From Armigeres subalbatus (taxonomy: Eukaryota; Arthropoda; Insecta; Diptera; Culicidae), in the NCBI RefSeq assembly GCF_024139115.2, contig NC_085140.1:340442966-340506965 (forward strand): a stretch of DNA of 64,000 bases, written 5' to 3'. The position numbers and the translations under genes are program-made. Positions within the stretch are counted from its first letter, which is position 1. The number at the start of each line of letters is the position of its first letter. This document shows, in pieces, positions 44,801-54,171 of this stretch. The notes beneath the pieces were generated by a model. It did no database searches. It was not told where the DNA came from and saw nothing but the letters and a program-made list of their open reading frames with translations.

Positions 44801-45651
44801 GCTAAACAAACAGAACAGAGACAAAATTTAGTGAGTGTACTTGTATTACTCGAATTGTGGGTGCGTTGCACTCTCTTCCCATAATCATTATTCAATATCA
44901 TGTATAGAATAGAAGGAATATTAATTGTAGAAGAACAGTTCATCCACAAAAGCACGAAAAGGTTACCGCTCCAATAGATTTTCATCAGAAGATCATTAGA
45001 TGTTTACTTATAAAACAAAATAAAACGCTAGGCAAGTTATGCAACATTTTGACAGCTCTTGATCGCCATTTAATAGTACATAATCATCAAAACCATACAT
45101 TGAAAGTGTACTGTCACTCACTCTCCATCTACCGTTTTGTAGGATTCTCGGCTAGAAGTTCTTTCTAAACCAATTTTGGCAAGTTCGCCTTATCCAGAGA
45201 CATTTTTTTCTACACTGTGTCAAAATTGGACAACATACCCTAGCTAAGCAAAGACTAGTGCAGTGATGTCTTAGCTGTAACGATTTTCATGGGTATTTTT
45301 TACCTCATGCAATAGTTAAACAATATAGCTAGCTAATGCCATCTTAAAATTGTAGAAAATCTCTATTATATCGATAATATTCCTATTTCTAAAACGTGGT
45401 GATATTTCGGGGCCGGAAAACTCATGAGGCAAAACGCCAGGTCTTATGACAGGTCTTAGGGAATAACGCACCACGTGTCGGCGAATCAGCATTCTGGTAT
45501 GGACAGTGCGTGGAGACGCGTTGTACATTGTAGGTTAGTCCCACTAAGGCGTTTTGCTTCGCCATAAACAATTCGTTTTTCCTACTTTCCAATCTATTAT
45601 TTTGAGTTTTAACACTTTTTCGCCCAACGTACATATATACACTTTTTTCGC
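41886..45651. other. Largest unexplained stretch; no gene recognised
   Basis: Mostly AT-rich, with a more GC-rich part at about 43,720-44,620. No transposon, SINE or tandem repeat could be recognised. Short frames are described separately if long enough. A host exon or control region could lie in the GC-richer part but I see no homology. Confidence 0.3.
44082..44567 (+). CDS. Unrecognised 161-codon open frame
   Basis: This is the longest frame in the GC-richer part of the otherwise unassigned 41.9-45.6 kb stretch. The predicted product begins MWLVCWMAIQAKDATHTFGE and is basic, with a Ser/Arg-rich end (GKSRKSRRTSS). There is no signal peptide I would trust, no recognisable domain and no repeated sequence. 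It could be part of a host exon, a decayed element or a chance frame. The ATG has no distinguishing context. I list it because a reader would otherwise find nothing here. Confidence 0.12.
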   Translation: MWLVCWMAIQAKDATHTFGETFDVRAEKDVHLHSVVVPQAGYRRQACETFVYFIFSKIELRRLSDSAILNGRPRANIHFNKKSRNPLASSRCTAQVNLPRHHHLKTCSPFHPAQCVNSKFYNGHTAIPHNWLRWNHSQETSIAIADGGTGGKSRKSRRTSS

Positions 45652-45655
45652 CTAA

Positions 45656-45843
45656 AGACTACCCCAGACCTAAGCGATTTAAACGCCGCGACGGCGACAG
45701 CTAGTCGCCGCGATGCTATCATTGAGTCGCTGCAGCTGCAGGCAATGTTCCATTTACGCTTCCATATAAACGGCGACAGAATCGCAGTCGCCAAGCGATA
45801 GAATCGCGTCGCGGTTGTCTCGTCGCGTGTGTTTGGGGGAACC
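45656..45843 (+). mobile_element. CGCCG-family MITE, left copy of a head-to-head pair
   Basis: From AGACTACCCCAGACCTAAGC to TCGCGTGTGTTTGGGGGAAC this copy mirrors 45848-46015. It contains GACGGCGACAGCTAGTCGCC and AACGGCGACAGAATCGCAGT. TTAA at 45844-45847 separates the two; on the left CTAA takes the place of TTAA. Confidence 0.8.
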
Positions 45844-45847
45844 TTAA

Positions 45848-46015
45848 AGGCTCCCCCAAACACACGCGACGCAATTCTATCGCTCGGCGACTGTGATTCT
45901 GTCGCCGTTGATATGGAAACTGTAATGCAATATTCCCTGCAACGACCCAACGATAGAATCGCGACGACTAGTTGTCGCCGTCGCGGCGATGAAACCGCTT
46001 AGGTCTAGGGGAGCC
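45848..46015 (-). mobile_element. CGCCG-family MITE, right copy, flanked by TTAA
   Basis: Starts AGGCTCCCCCAAACACACGC and ends GCTTAGGTCTAGGGGAGCC; TTAA lies on both sides (45844-45847 and 46016-46019). Orientation is opposite to the left copy. TTAA duplication is typical of piggyBac-like transposons. No coding capacity. Confidence 0.85.
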
Positions 46016-46199
46016 TTAACATGCATGCTGCGACGCAGTAAAGCTGAAATAATAAAAATGATAGCTGTGCGTGGCTACCGTTTTGAATGGGGTGCTCTTG
46101 AAAACGCGAGTGCACTTTGATTTGGATACCGGGAGGCTTGTCCTAAAAACATACCATGGTCGCAATTCGCAGAAGAAGCCGTTCATATCTAGGGGGAAA

Positions 46200-46373
46200 G
46201 GCGGCTTTGGCAGGTTTTGTTCTATTATTGTCAGGGGGGTTTTTGTCGACCAAATTTTATGAAATTTGGCCACAATATTCTTTGATATGCAAAGAATGTT
46301 TAGACCAAATTTGAGCATAGTCAGTCATAAAAAAAACCCCTGCCAATAATAGAATAAAACCTACCAAAGCCGT
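46200..46373. mobile_element. Foldback MITE with about 44-bp arms
   Basis: GGCGGCTTTGGCAGGTTTTG at the left (46200-46244) is inverted at 46330-46373 (CCTACCAAAGCCGTC). The arms include TTCTATTATTG / CAATAATAGAA. The loop contains AAATTTTATGAAATTTGG. No coding capacity. Confidence 0.8.
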
Positions 46374-47619
46374 CATTTCACCTACCAAGAATATGGAGGA
46401 GCGACTGGAATATGCTCAAAAATGTGTGGCTGAGTCGCTAGAGTTCCAACAAATCTCACCAAATTTGTAGCATCAGCAACTATCTGGAATTCGGCTTGAT
46501 AGCGCTGAAGGAGATTCACCAACGCGTAATTAAATTGCACACCGCGATCCTGTCAACAACGCTTCATTCAATCCGTGGTGAACTCACTCTTTCTGGAATT
46601 CTCATTCGCTTCAAGCTCGAAGCCACTGATATTTCATCGCGGATGCTCATTCGGGATGGCGGCAGCTCTCTTGACGTCCGGCTTTGTTCTAAATTCGGTC
46701 GGAGTTTAAACCGTACACGCTAGTCCAATGGAATGCGGTGAGTAAGTTTTCGCGGTGTTCCAAGTAGTGACCAAGTCATCATCATAGTGATATATGTTGT
46801 AGTTTCTTTTTATAAATTTCACTTTTCACAACGAAAAACTCGAAAATCATTTACTTAAATTTAGTCAAAAGGCCACATAACATATAGAAAGTGACGAATA
46901 ATTTTATCTAGGATAGGATGTGACAATTGAATTGCGACTGCCTTGTTGTTTCCTCAGTCGATTGCTTCGACGAGGTGGTGTCCAATGCTTCCGAATATTT
47001 TTATGCAAAAAAATCCTAGAATTTTATTAACATCCACCCAACCTACTATGATCTGCCTACTGTGAAGCATAGTGTAGGTCATTTTAGGGTTTGGGGCCCA
47101 TTTAGTGCAAACGGCACCAAAAATCTTACGTTTAGCAATAGTATTATGGATCATTTAATTTATTTTGACATTTTGAACAATAACTTGGAAGCAAGCGCCG
47201 TTAAATTTGTTCATAAATCCTATTATTAATCTCTGAACCTTAACTCCAATGAAAATCTGTGGGATCCTTGAACAGAAAGTGCGAATTCACACGATACAGA
47301 ACTTTACCCAACATGGAAAAGTAACAATATCTCCCTGAAAACAAACCAAAAACTAGCAAAATTAATGAAAAGGCGTCTCTAGAACATAATTCTAGCAAAA
47401 AATAGGCATACAAAGTATTGACATAAATTTATAACCGTTTATACAATGTTTTGAGCATTGTTCGATCAATTTTTTGGCGCAATTCTATATAACTTTTTCT
47501 GTTAATATGCTAAATGAAAAAAATGGACTGTTTATTTCTTGAATTCAATGCTGAAAATACATAAACGTACATCGTACTTTTTCCTGAAGCGAATGTAACG
47601 TTTGTTTTAATGCATTAAG
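46374..47619. other. No gene recognised
   Basis: A 75-codon plus-strand frame at 46496-46723 is followed by CGGTGAGTAAGT at 46736-46747, a good match to a 5' splice site. Without a recognised protein this is weak. The rest is AT-rich. Confidence 0.3.
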
Positions 47620-47656
47620 GCCGAAACAAATATTTAAAAACAATTATGTCTCCCCC
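47620..47656. mobile_element. Left part of a MITE split by the I-group LINE
   Basis: AGGCCGAAACAAATATTTAA followed by AATTATGTCTCCCCC is an inverted counterpart of the sequence ending at about 53890 (CAAATATT and GGCCG in reverse complement). The last 15 bases are duplicated at 53680-53694 by the LINE insertion. Confidence 0.7.
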
Positions 47657-48287
47657 ATTCCACGTCGAGCATCCGTGCGAGACGGTTGTAAGTCCGCGTA
47701 CGGTCTGCTTCTCATTCGGTTTTTTTCCTGAAGTACAGGTAGTGGTTTTTTTTCCGAAAGTATTTTGAAGCATAGTGCTTGAGTGGAAGTGGTGCTTAGC
47801 TGTATCAGTTAAGTAGCCATTTCGTTGGTTTTGCAACTACGCAAAACTTTGCAGTTTATTCGGCGTCCATCGCAGGCGCAGGCATCATCGTCCCACGCCG
47901 ACAGTCATCATCCATCGTGCGTCTCCACCAACACAGACGCCGCCGTCCTGCCACCATCCATCCACCCAGTTGCAGTGTTGGGTGCGGCGAGAACACCAAC
48001 AATAGCGTGGTTCGCTTCGACCGCACCACCGGCGAGTGTCCATCGAGCCAGAACTGTTAGCCGGCAACACAGCAGTGTGAACGCAAGTATTTAATTGAGC
48101 TCCCTCTCATTGTTCCCCTCTCTTCTCCATCTTATTGGAATAGTTTTTTTCTTTCTTTTTTACTCGTCTTCCCCTCTGTCCCAAATCATTATTTTGTTTG
48201 TGTGTGTGTTTTTTTTCTGCCCTTGTGATAATTGTTTAGTTTTAAAAGAGATTGTGCCTCGCTGCAGCGGCGCATTTCGTGTCCGCA
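47657..48287 (+). promoter_or_regulatory. 5' region of the I-group element
   Basis: Between the TSD and the first ORF1 ATG lies an about 630-bp leader: a GC-rich CA/CC-rich part (47,860-48,090) and a pyrimidine-rich part before ORF1. AGACG at 47680-47684 (+24 to +28) resembles a downstream promoter element, which TATA-less LINE promoters use, although the usual position is +28 to +32. Promoter function is inference. Confidence 0.45.
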
Positions 48288-49629
48288 ATGCGCGAAGGCG
48301 AAGTTGGCGGGGGTACTTCGTATTCCATGTCAGATGTTTCGTTGCATTCGGGTGTTCCAAACCAAAATGATATGGACACCAGCAACGCTAAAATTTCCTC
48401 TACGAGCCCCGTCCCAAGGTCTACCCTCACGACTCTAGTGGGCCGTATGTTGATTTCTTTCGACCCAAAGGCAAACGTTTGAATATCAGCCAGATTAGCA
48501 AAGATCTGGAAAAGCAGTTTTCGTTTGTCACGACCATTGACATGGTTGGGTCCAGTAAACTCCGTGTCACGGTCAGTGATCGCAAACAGGCCAACGAGAT
48601 TGTCACCTGTGAGCTTTTCACTCTCGAATATAGGGTGTATTTACCGTCAGCAGCGTGTGAGATCGCGGGGTGGTGACGGAGGGAAGTATGACATGCGACG
48701 ATTTGAAACAAGGTTTCGGTCGTTTCAAGAACGTTTCTTTGCCTCCTGTTGCGATACTGGATTGCAAACAAATGTATTCGGTGTCGCAGGAGGGAGAGAA
48801 GCGGAGTTATTCCCCGTCTGACTCTTTCTGCGTCACTTTTTCCGGGTCCGCACTGCCTGACTACGTAGTGATTGGCAAACTTCGTCTACCTGTTCGGCTG
48901 TATGTACCGAAGGTGATGAATTGTGTTAATTGCAAGCAGCTGGGCCACACCGCTCAGTACTGTTGCAATAAACCTCGCTGTGCATCATGCGGAGAGAAGC
49001 ATGTGGAGGGAGCGTGCAAGACGGCACCGAAATGTGTCTATTGTAACGAAAGCCCTCCACATGCTCTTGAAGCTTGCCCAACGTACATACAGCAGCGAAT
49101 CCACCAGAAGCGGTCTCTTCAGCAACGTTCTCGGCGAAGTTACACCGAAATGTAGCTCTGACTCCGAGGTTGGAAATGGGGTTCCCTTTGTTTTCAATGG
49201 CTCAACGAGGAAGAGAATAAAACAGAGCCAGCGACCCTCGAAAAAGCCTAGAAAACAGCCTCAAAGTGAGCCCCAATCCAACATGGTCAAATTCAAAGCG
49301 GGAGGAAATACTCAAAAACGATCAACTTTTGTGGTTTCACATCGGGATGATCGAGAGTTTCCACCGCTTCCAGGAACATCTAAAATCCCAGATACCCCAT
49401 TTTTGCGATTTCTCAGCCAGAAAGAGAGCATACAGAGCGAGCAGAAGAACTCCTGAGCGCTCCAATGTTCACACTTTCTGGCATCGTGGAGCTCATCCTC
49501 AACTTCTTTGATGCTTCCGACCCCGTGAAGAACATGGTCAAAACTGTTCTTCCTATTCTGACTCCTCTCCTGAAGCAGCTGGCTTCGAAAATGCCCCTCC
49601 TCGAGTCATTTGTATCCTTTGATAGCTAA
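48288..49629 (+). pseudogene. ORF1 (gag-like RNA-binding protein) of the I-group element, frameshifted
   Basis: The start is set at the ATG at 48288 (MREGEVGGGTSYSMSDV), the first long frame after the leader. The product would be an RNA-binding protein that packages the element RNA. I see a central domain (IGKLRLPVRLYVPKVMN) leading into three zinc knuckles: CVNCKQLGHTAQYC, CASCGEKHVEGAC and CVYCNESPPHALEAC (48918-49080), then a basic stretch RKRIKQSQRPSKKPRKQ. The frame moves at about 48480, 48665, 49125 and 49450; the last part, FTLSGIVELILNFFDASD to a TAA at 49627-49629, is the likely C terminus. About 20 bases separate it from ORF2. Confidence 0.85.
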
Positions 49630-49648
49630 CTTAGTCAATAAGGGTAAC

Positions 49649-52600
49649 ATGATTTCGATTCTACAGTGGAACTGTCGAAGTATTCTTCCAAAATTAGATA
49701 TTTTAAATTTTTAGTTAACAAATTACAATGCGATGCTTTTGCTTTATGTGAAACATGGCTAACACCAGATGTGAACCTTCATTTTCCTGATTTCAACATA
49801 ATCCGCCGCGATCGGGCAAATCGATATGGAGGAGTGCTTTTAGGGATCAAAAACCAGCACTCCTTCTATAGAGTCGATCTTGCGCCGATGTCTGGCACCG
49901 AAGCTGTCGCATGTCAGGTGACTATTCGAGGAAAAGACCTCAGTATCGCCTCGATATATCTTCCTCCAAACACCGCGATATCTCGAAGAGATCTCTCGCA
50001 CATCTGCTCGGTTATGCCTGAGCCACGGTTGCTCCTGGGAGATTTTAACTCCCACGGAACAGGCTGGGGGAACTGTACGACGACAACCGTTCATCAATGA
50101 TATACGACCTCTGCGACGACTTCAATATGTCAATTTTGAATACAGGAGAAGTTACACGAGTGGCTCCTCCAGCAAGAGATAGCCGTCTAGATCTTTCCAT
50201 TTGTTCGAGCTCATTATCGTTGGACTGTACTTGGAAGGTGGTCCAAGATCCCCATGGTAGTGATCATTTGCCGATCGAAGTTTCGATTTCCAATGGACAT
50301 AAGCAATCTGCTTCCATCGATCTTTCATATGACCTCACGAAGCACATCGATTGGGGCAAATATGCGGACGCCATCAGCGATGGCATACAGTCGATAGAAG
50401 CACTTCCCCGCGGGAAGAGTACAAGTTTCTATCGCAGTTGATTCTTGAAAGCGCTCTTCAGGCACAACGTCGGCCGGTGCCAGGAGCTTCGGTTCGTAGG
50501 AAACCCTACAGTCCGTGGTGGGACATCGAGTGTACGCAACTTTATCGCGAGAAATCCGCCGCGTTCAAAGAATTTCGGAAACACGGGGCGATCGTTCTTC
50601 ACAAGCGATACACTGCGCTCGAAATCCAGTTCAAGAAACTGGTCAAAGTGAAGAAGCGCGGATATTGGCGCACTTTTGTTGAAGGTTTATCGCGCGAGAC
50701 TTCAATGAAAACTCTGTGGACCGTCGGGAGAAGAATGCGCAACGCGTCGTCCGTAAACGAAGATCGTGAAAGCTCGTCGCGGTGGATATTTGACTTCGCA
50801 AAGAAAGTTTGTCCGGATTCGGTACCGGTGAGGCAAGAGCTACGTGATGCTTTTGCAGACAGGGATGATATGGATCGTCCCTTTTCGATGATTGAATTCT
50901 CACTTGCTCTCCTTTCATGTAACAATTCCGCTCCAGGGATGGATAGAATCAGGTTCAATTTGCTCAAAACCTCCCAGACGTCGCGAAGAGGCGCTTATTG
51001 AACTTGTTCAATCAGTTACTGGAGTGCAACATTGTTCCGGATGATTGGAGGGAAGTGAGGGTGATAGCCATCCAGAAGCCCGGAAAACCCGCGTCGGATT
51101 GTAACTCGTATCGCCCCATCGCGATGCTGTCATTTCTTCGGAAGCTGTTGGAGAAGATGATTCTCTTCCGGCTAGACAAATGGGTTGAATCGAATAGTTT
51201 GTTGTCAGATACACAATTTGGTTTCCGCAGGGGCAAGGGAACAAACGACTGTCTTGCGTTGCTTTCTTCAGAAATTCAGCCTAATTTGGGTAAAAAAGAG
51301 CAGATGGGCTCAGTGTTTTCGACATTAAGGGGCTTTTGATTCAGTTTGCGTCGATGTCTTATCTGACAAACTCCACGAGTGTGGACTTTCACCAATTTTG
51401 AACAACTATTTGTACAATTTGTTGTCAGAGAAGCGTATGAGTTTTTCTCATGGTGACTCGGCAACTTCAACGAATTAGCTACATGGGTCTCCCCAGGGCT
51501 CATGTTTGAGCCCCTTCTTTAATTTTACGTCAGAGACATTGATGAATGTCTCATGCCAAATTGCTCGTTGAGACAGCTTGCAGATGATTGTGTTGTATCC
51601 GTTTCAGGGGCCAACATCGGTTGATCTGCAAGGACCATTGCAAGATACTTTGGACAATTTGTCTACTTGGGCTACGAAGCTGGGTATCGAATTCTCTCCG
51701 GAGAAAACTGAGATGGTTGTCTTTCAAAAAACATAAGCCGGCAAAGTTCCCGCTCCAACTGATGGGTAAGACAATCACTCATAGCATATCTTCTAAATAC
51801 CTCGGGGTCTGGTTCGACTCGAAATGTACCTTCAGGAAGCACATTGTGTATCTGACACAAAATGCCAGAAACGGATCAACTTCATGCGATCAATAACCGG
51901 AACATGGTGGGGAGCGCATCCTGAAGATCTTATGACGTTGTATAGAACAACCATTTTGTCGGTCCTCGAATACGGTAGTTTCTGCTTCCAGTCCGCGGCT
52001 AAAACACACATGCTGAAGCTTCAAAGGATTCAGTACCGCTGTCTCCGTATCGCGTTAGGATGTATGAATTCGACACATACAATGAGCTTGGAAGTACTTG
52101 CGGGAGTACTGCCACTAACAGATCGTTTCGCGGAATTATCGCTCCGGTTCCTCATCCGCTGTGAGGTTCTCAATCCATTGGTCATTGATAACTTCGAGAA
52201 GCTGCTCGAACAAAACCCTCAATCTCGATTCATGAGTATTTACCACTGGTACATAACGCTGGAGGTAAGCCCTTCTTCGGTAGATACCAATCGTGCTAAC
52301 TTCTTAGACTCTTACAGTTCCTCTGTTACTTTTGATCTGTCCATGAAGCAGGAGGTTCATGGAATACCAGACTTTCTGTGTGCGGAGGTCATATCTCCAT
52401 TATTTGCAAGCAAATACGGGCACGCCAGTGAGGAGAGAAGCTTTTTTACAGACGGGTCAAAAATTGATGACTCCACTGGTTTCGGTGTTTTCAACGTTTT
52501 TCATAGCGCCTACTTTAAGCTCAAAGAGCCTTGTTCCGTGTATACTGCTGAGCTAGCAGCTATACACTATTCACTCGAGCAAATCGCATCCCTACCTCCT

Positions 52601-53286
52601 GACCACTTTTTCATCTTCACCGACAGTCTAAGTTCATTGGAGGCTGTTCGGTCAATGAAACCGGTGAAGCACTCAGCGTATCTTCTGAATGGGATACGGA
52701 AAGCTTTGAGTGCCTTATCACAACGGTCTTACACAATCACTATGGCTTGGGTCCCTTCTCATTGCTCGATCCCGGGAAATGAGAAAGCGGACTCTTTGGC
52801 TAAGGTGGGCGCTATGGAAGGTGATATTTACGATCGGCAAATCACCTTCGATGAATTTTTCTCATTAGTTCGTCAGGAAACCTTGAACAGCTGGCAACAG
52901 AAATGGACAAATGGGGAGTTGGGTAGATGGCTGTATTCAATTCGCCCGCAGGTGTCGAAGCGTCCATGGTTTAAAAATTGAATATGGGACGAGACTTCAT
53001 TCGAACCATGTGTCGTCTAATGTCCAATCACTACACTCTAAATGCACATCTTTTCAGAGTGGGGCTCTCGGAAGGAAATCTCTGTGTTTGCGGCGAGGAT
53101 TATCAGGACATCGATCATGTCGTGTGGGCGTGCGAGGAGCATCGTGGCCCCAGATCTGCGCAAACTGAACATCTCCGGGTCCGAGGAAAACAACCAAAGC
53201 CTATTAGGGAAGTGTTGTCGGGCCTTGATCTCGAGTACATGTCCCTGGTCCACCAATTTTTGAAAGTTGCTGATGTAAAACTGTAA
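49649..53286 (+). pseudogene. ORF2 (endonuclease, reverse transcriptase, RNase H) of the I-group element, frameshifted
   Basis: The ATG at 49649 opens MISILQWNCRSILPKLDI. Order of domains: AP endonuclease (WNCRS, LCETWL, LLGDFNSHGTGWG, GSDHLPI; 49649-50300), linker (KPYSPWWDIECTQL), RT (YRPIAMLSFLRKLLEKM, DTQFGFRRGKGTND, a decayed FDSVCVDVL, LPQGSCLSPL spread over frames, LADDCVVSVS; 50900-51620), RNase H (FFTDGSKIDDSTGFGVF, YTAELAAI, FTDSLSSLEA, WVPSHCSIPGNEKADSLA; 52430-52800, the acidic residues present) and a C-terminal CVCGEDYQDIDHVVWAC. The usual RT catalytic YADD is LADD here. About ten frame changes break it (for example near 49690, 50090, 50410, 50985, 51300, 51335, 51725 and 52976). 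It would nick the target, copy the RNA and remove it from the cDNA. Confidence 0.9.
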
Positions 53287-53679
53287 TCATTGTCTGCCCA
53301 TTCCCTTGTCTGTCGTAATCCCTTAAGAATGTCTTCCTCTTGTTGTACATTTCAATGTCTGTCGTTAATCCCTTTCGTATGTCTTCCTCTCGTCGTTGTC
53401 TCCCAAAAAAGTTTGTTTGTCCCGTTACAGATGTAAAAATGCGAGGAATGTCAACTTTGTGAACATCAGCATAGTAATTACTTAAGCACCCTAAAATCCT
53501 TTCCTTTCCTACTGTATTATTGTATTCCCTAACCTCGACTAAACCGCGAGTCTTTCGGTTCCCCAAAACTAACACTATGTATAAGAATCAAGAAATGTAT
53601 TGTTAAACTTGATTTCGGCTCCGTAACGCTTCACGGCAAATGAGCCTTCCAAATAAACGAAAGATAAAAAAAAAAAAAA
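53287..53679 (+). other. 3' UTR and poly(A) tail of the I-group element
   Basis: Contains two tandem copies of a block of about 60 bp with GTCTGTCGTAATCCCTT / GTCTGTCGTTAATCCCTT and ATGTCTTCCTCT (53310-53400). AATAAA at 53652-53657 precedes the poly(A) run at 53666-53679. Confidence 0.8.
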
Positions 53680-53694
53680 AATTATGTCTCCCCC

Positions 53695-53892
53695 TCCCTC
53701 GACTTTACTTTTTTCACCCAAAAATAATATTTTGAGGACAATTTTGAGGATTTTCAAGACATTTTTTAACAAATCCGAGGAGTTTTATTGATTTTTTCCA
53801 TTTTAATATTTATTTTTTATTGTCTCCCCCCCCCCTTGACCTTTCGGAGATCAGTAGGACATAATTTAAATTTAATATTTGTAACGGCCTAA
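53695..53892. mobile_element. Right part of the MITE split by the I-group LINE
   Basis: Continues the MITE interrupted at 47656 and ends with AATATTTGTAACGGCCT at about 53890, the inverted counterpart of the left end. TTATTGTCTCCCCC-type sequence occurs twice inside (53682 and 53819). The joined MITE would be about 235 bp. Confidence 0.65.
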
Positions 53893-54158
53893 ATATGTTT
53901 TATAAATTGTTTTATATCCCAGCCACCGTAGAATGCATTCTACGGACAATTTTTTGACACAGTGTATGTCATAACATCGGTATCTCAAATTTGATAGGCA
54001 AGCAACTTATTAGATGTAATCCAAAACTAACAGAATGCGCGGACAATCTTCCATTGTAAAAGGCTATCATGCCTTGAGGACTAAGACCTTTTCCGAATTC
54101 AGCCCCCCGTGGTCTGCCGAGTTGTACACACTCAATGGGTGCATATTAGGTGCTGTGC
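53893..54158. other. Host sequence between two LINEs
   Basis: No gene. An 18-bp palindrome CGTAGAATGCATTCTACG lies at 53937-53954. Confidence 0.4.
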
Positions 54159-54171
54159 ACACTTATGGCGT

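Larger units (their letters stand above)
47657..53679 (+). mobile_element. End-to-end I-group non-LTR retrotransposon, 6,023 bp, 15-bp TSD
   Basis: The element is bounded by the perfect duplication AATTATGTCTCCCCC (47642-47656 and 53680-53694) and ends in a poly(A) run (53666-53679), so both ends are known. It holds a 5' region of about 630 bp, ORF1 (48288-49629), ORF2 (49649-53286) and a 3' UTR. ORF2 carries endonuclease, RT and RNase H; RNase H places it in the I group of clades (I, Outcast, Loner and relatives), with an overall resemblance to Aedes I-type elements. The poly(A) tail differs from the TAA repeats of the Drosophila I factor. Frameshifts in both ORFs make the assembled sequence non-coding, but many are single-base changes at homopolymers, so decay and assembly error both remain possible. 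Confidence 0.92.

Noticed and set aside
46736..46747. A 5' splice site (CGGTGAGTAAGT) marking an exon end
   Set aside because: A good consensus match occurs by chance at this frequency, and the preceding 75-codon frame has no recognised product.
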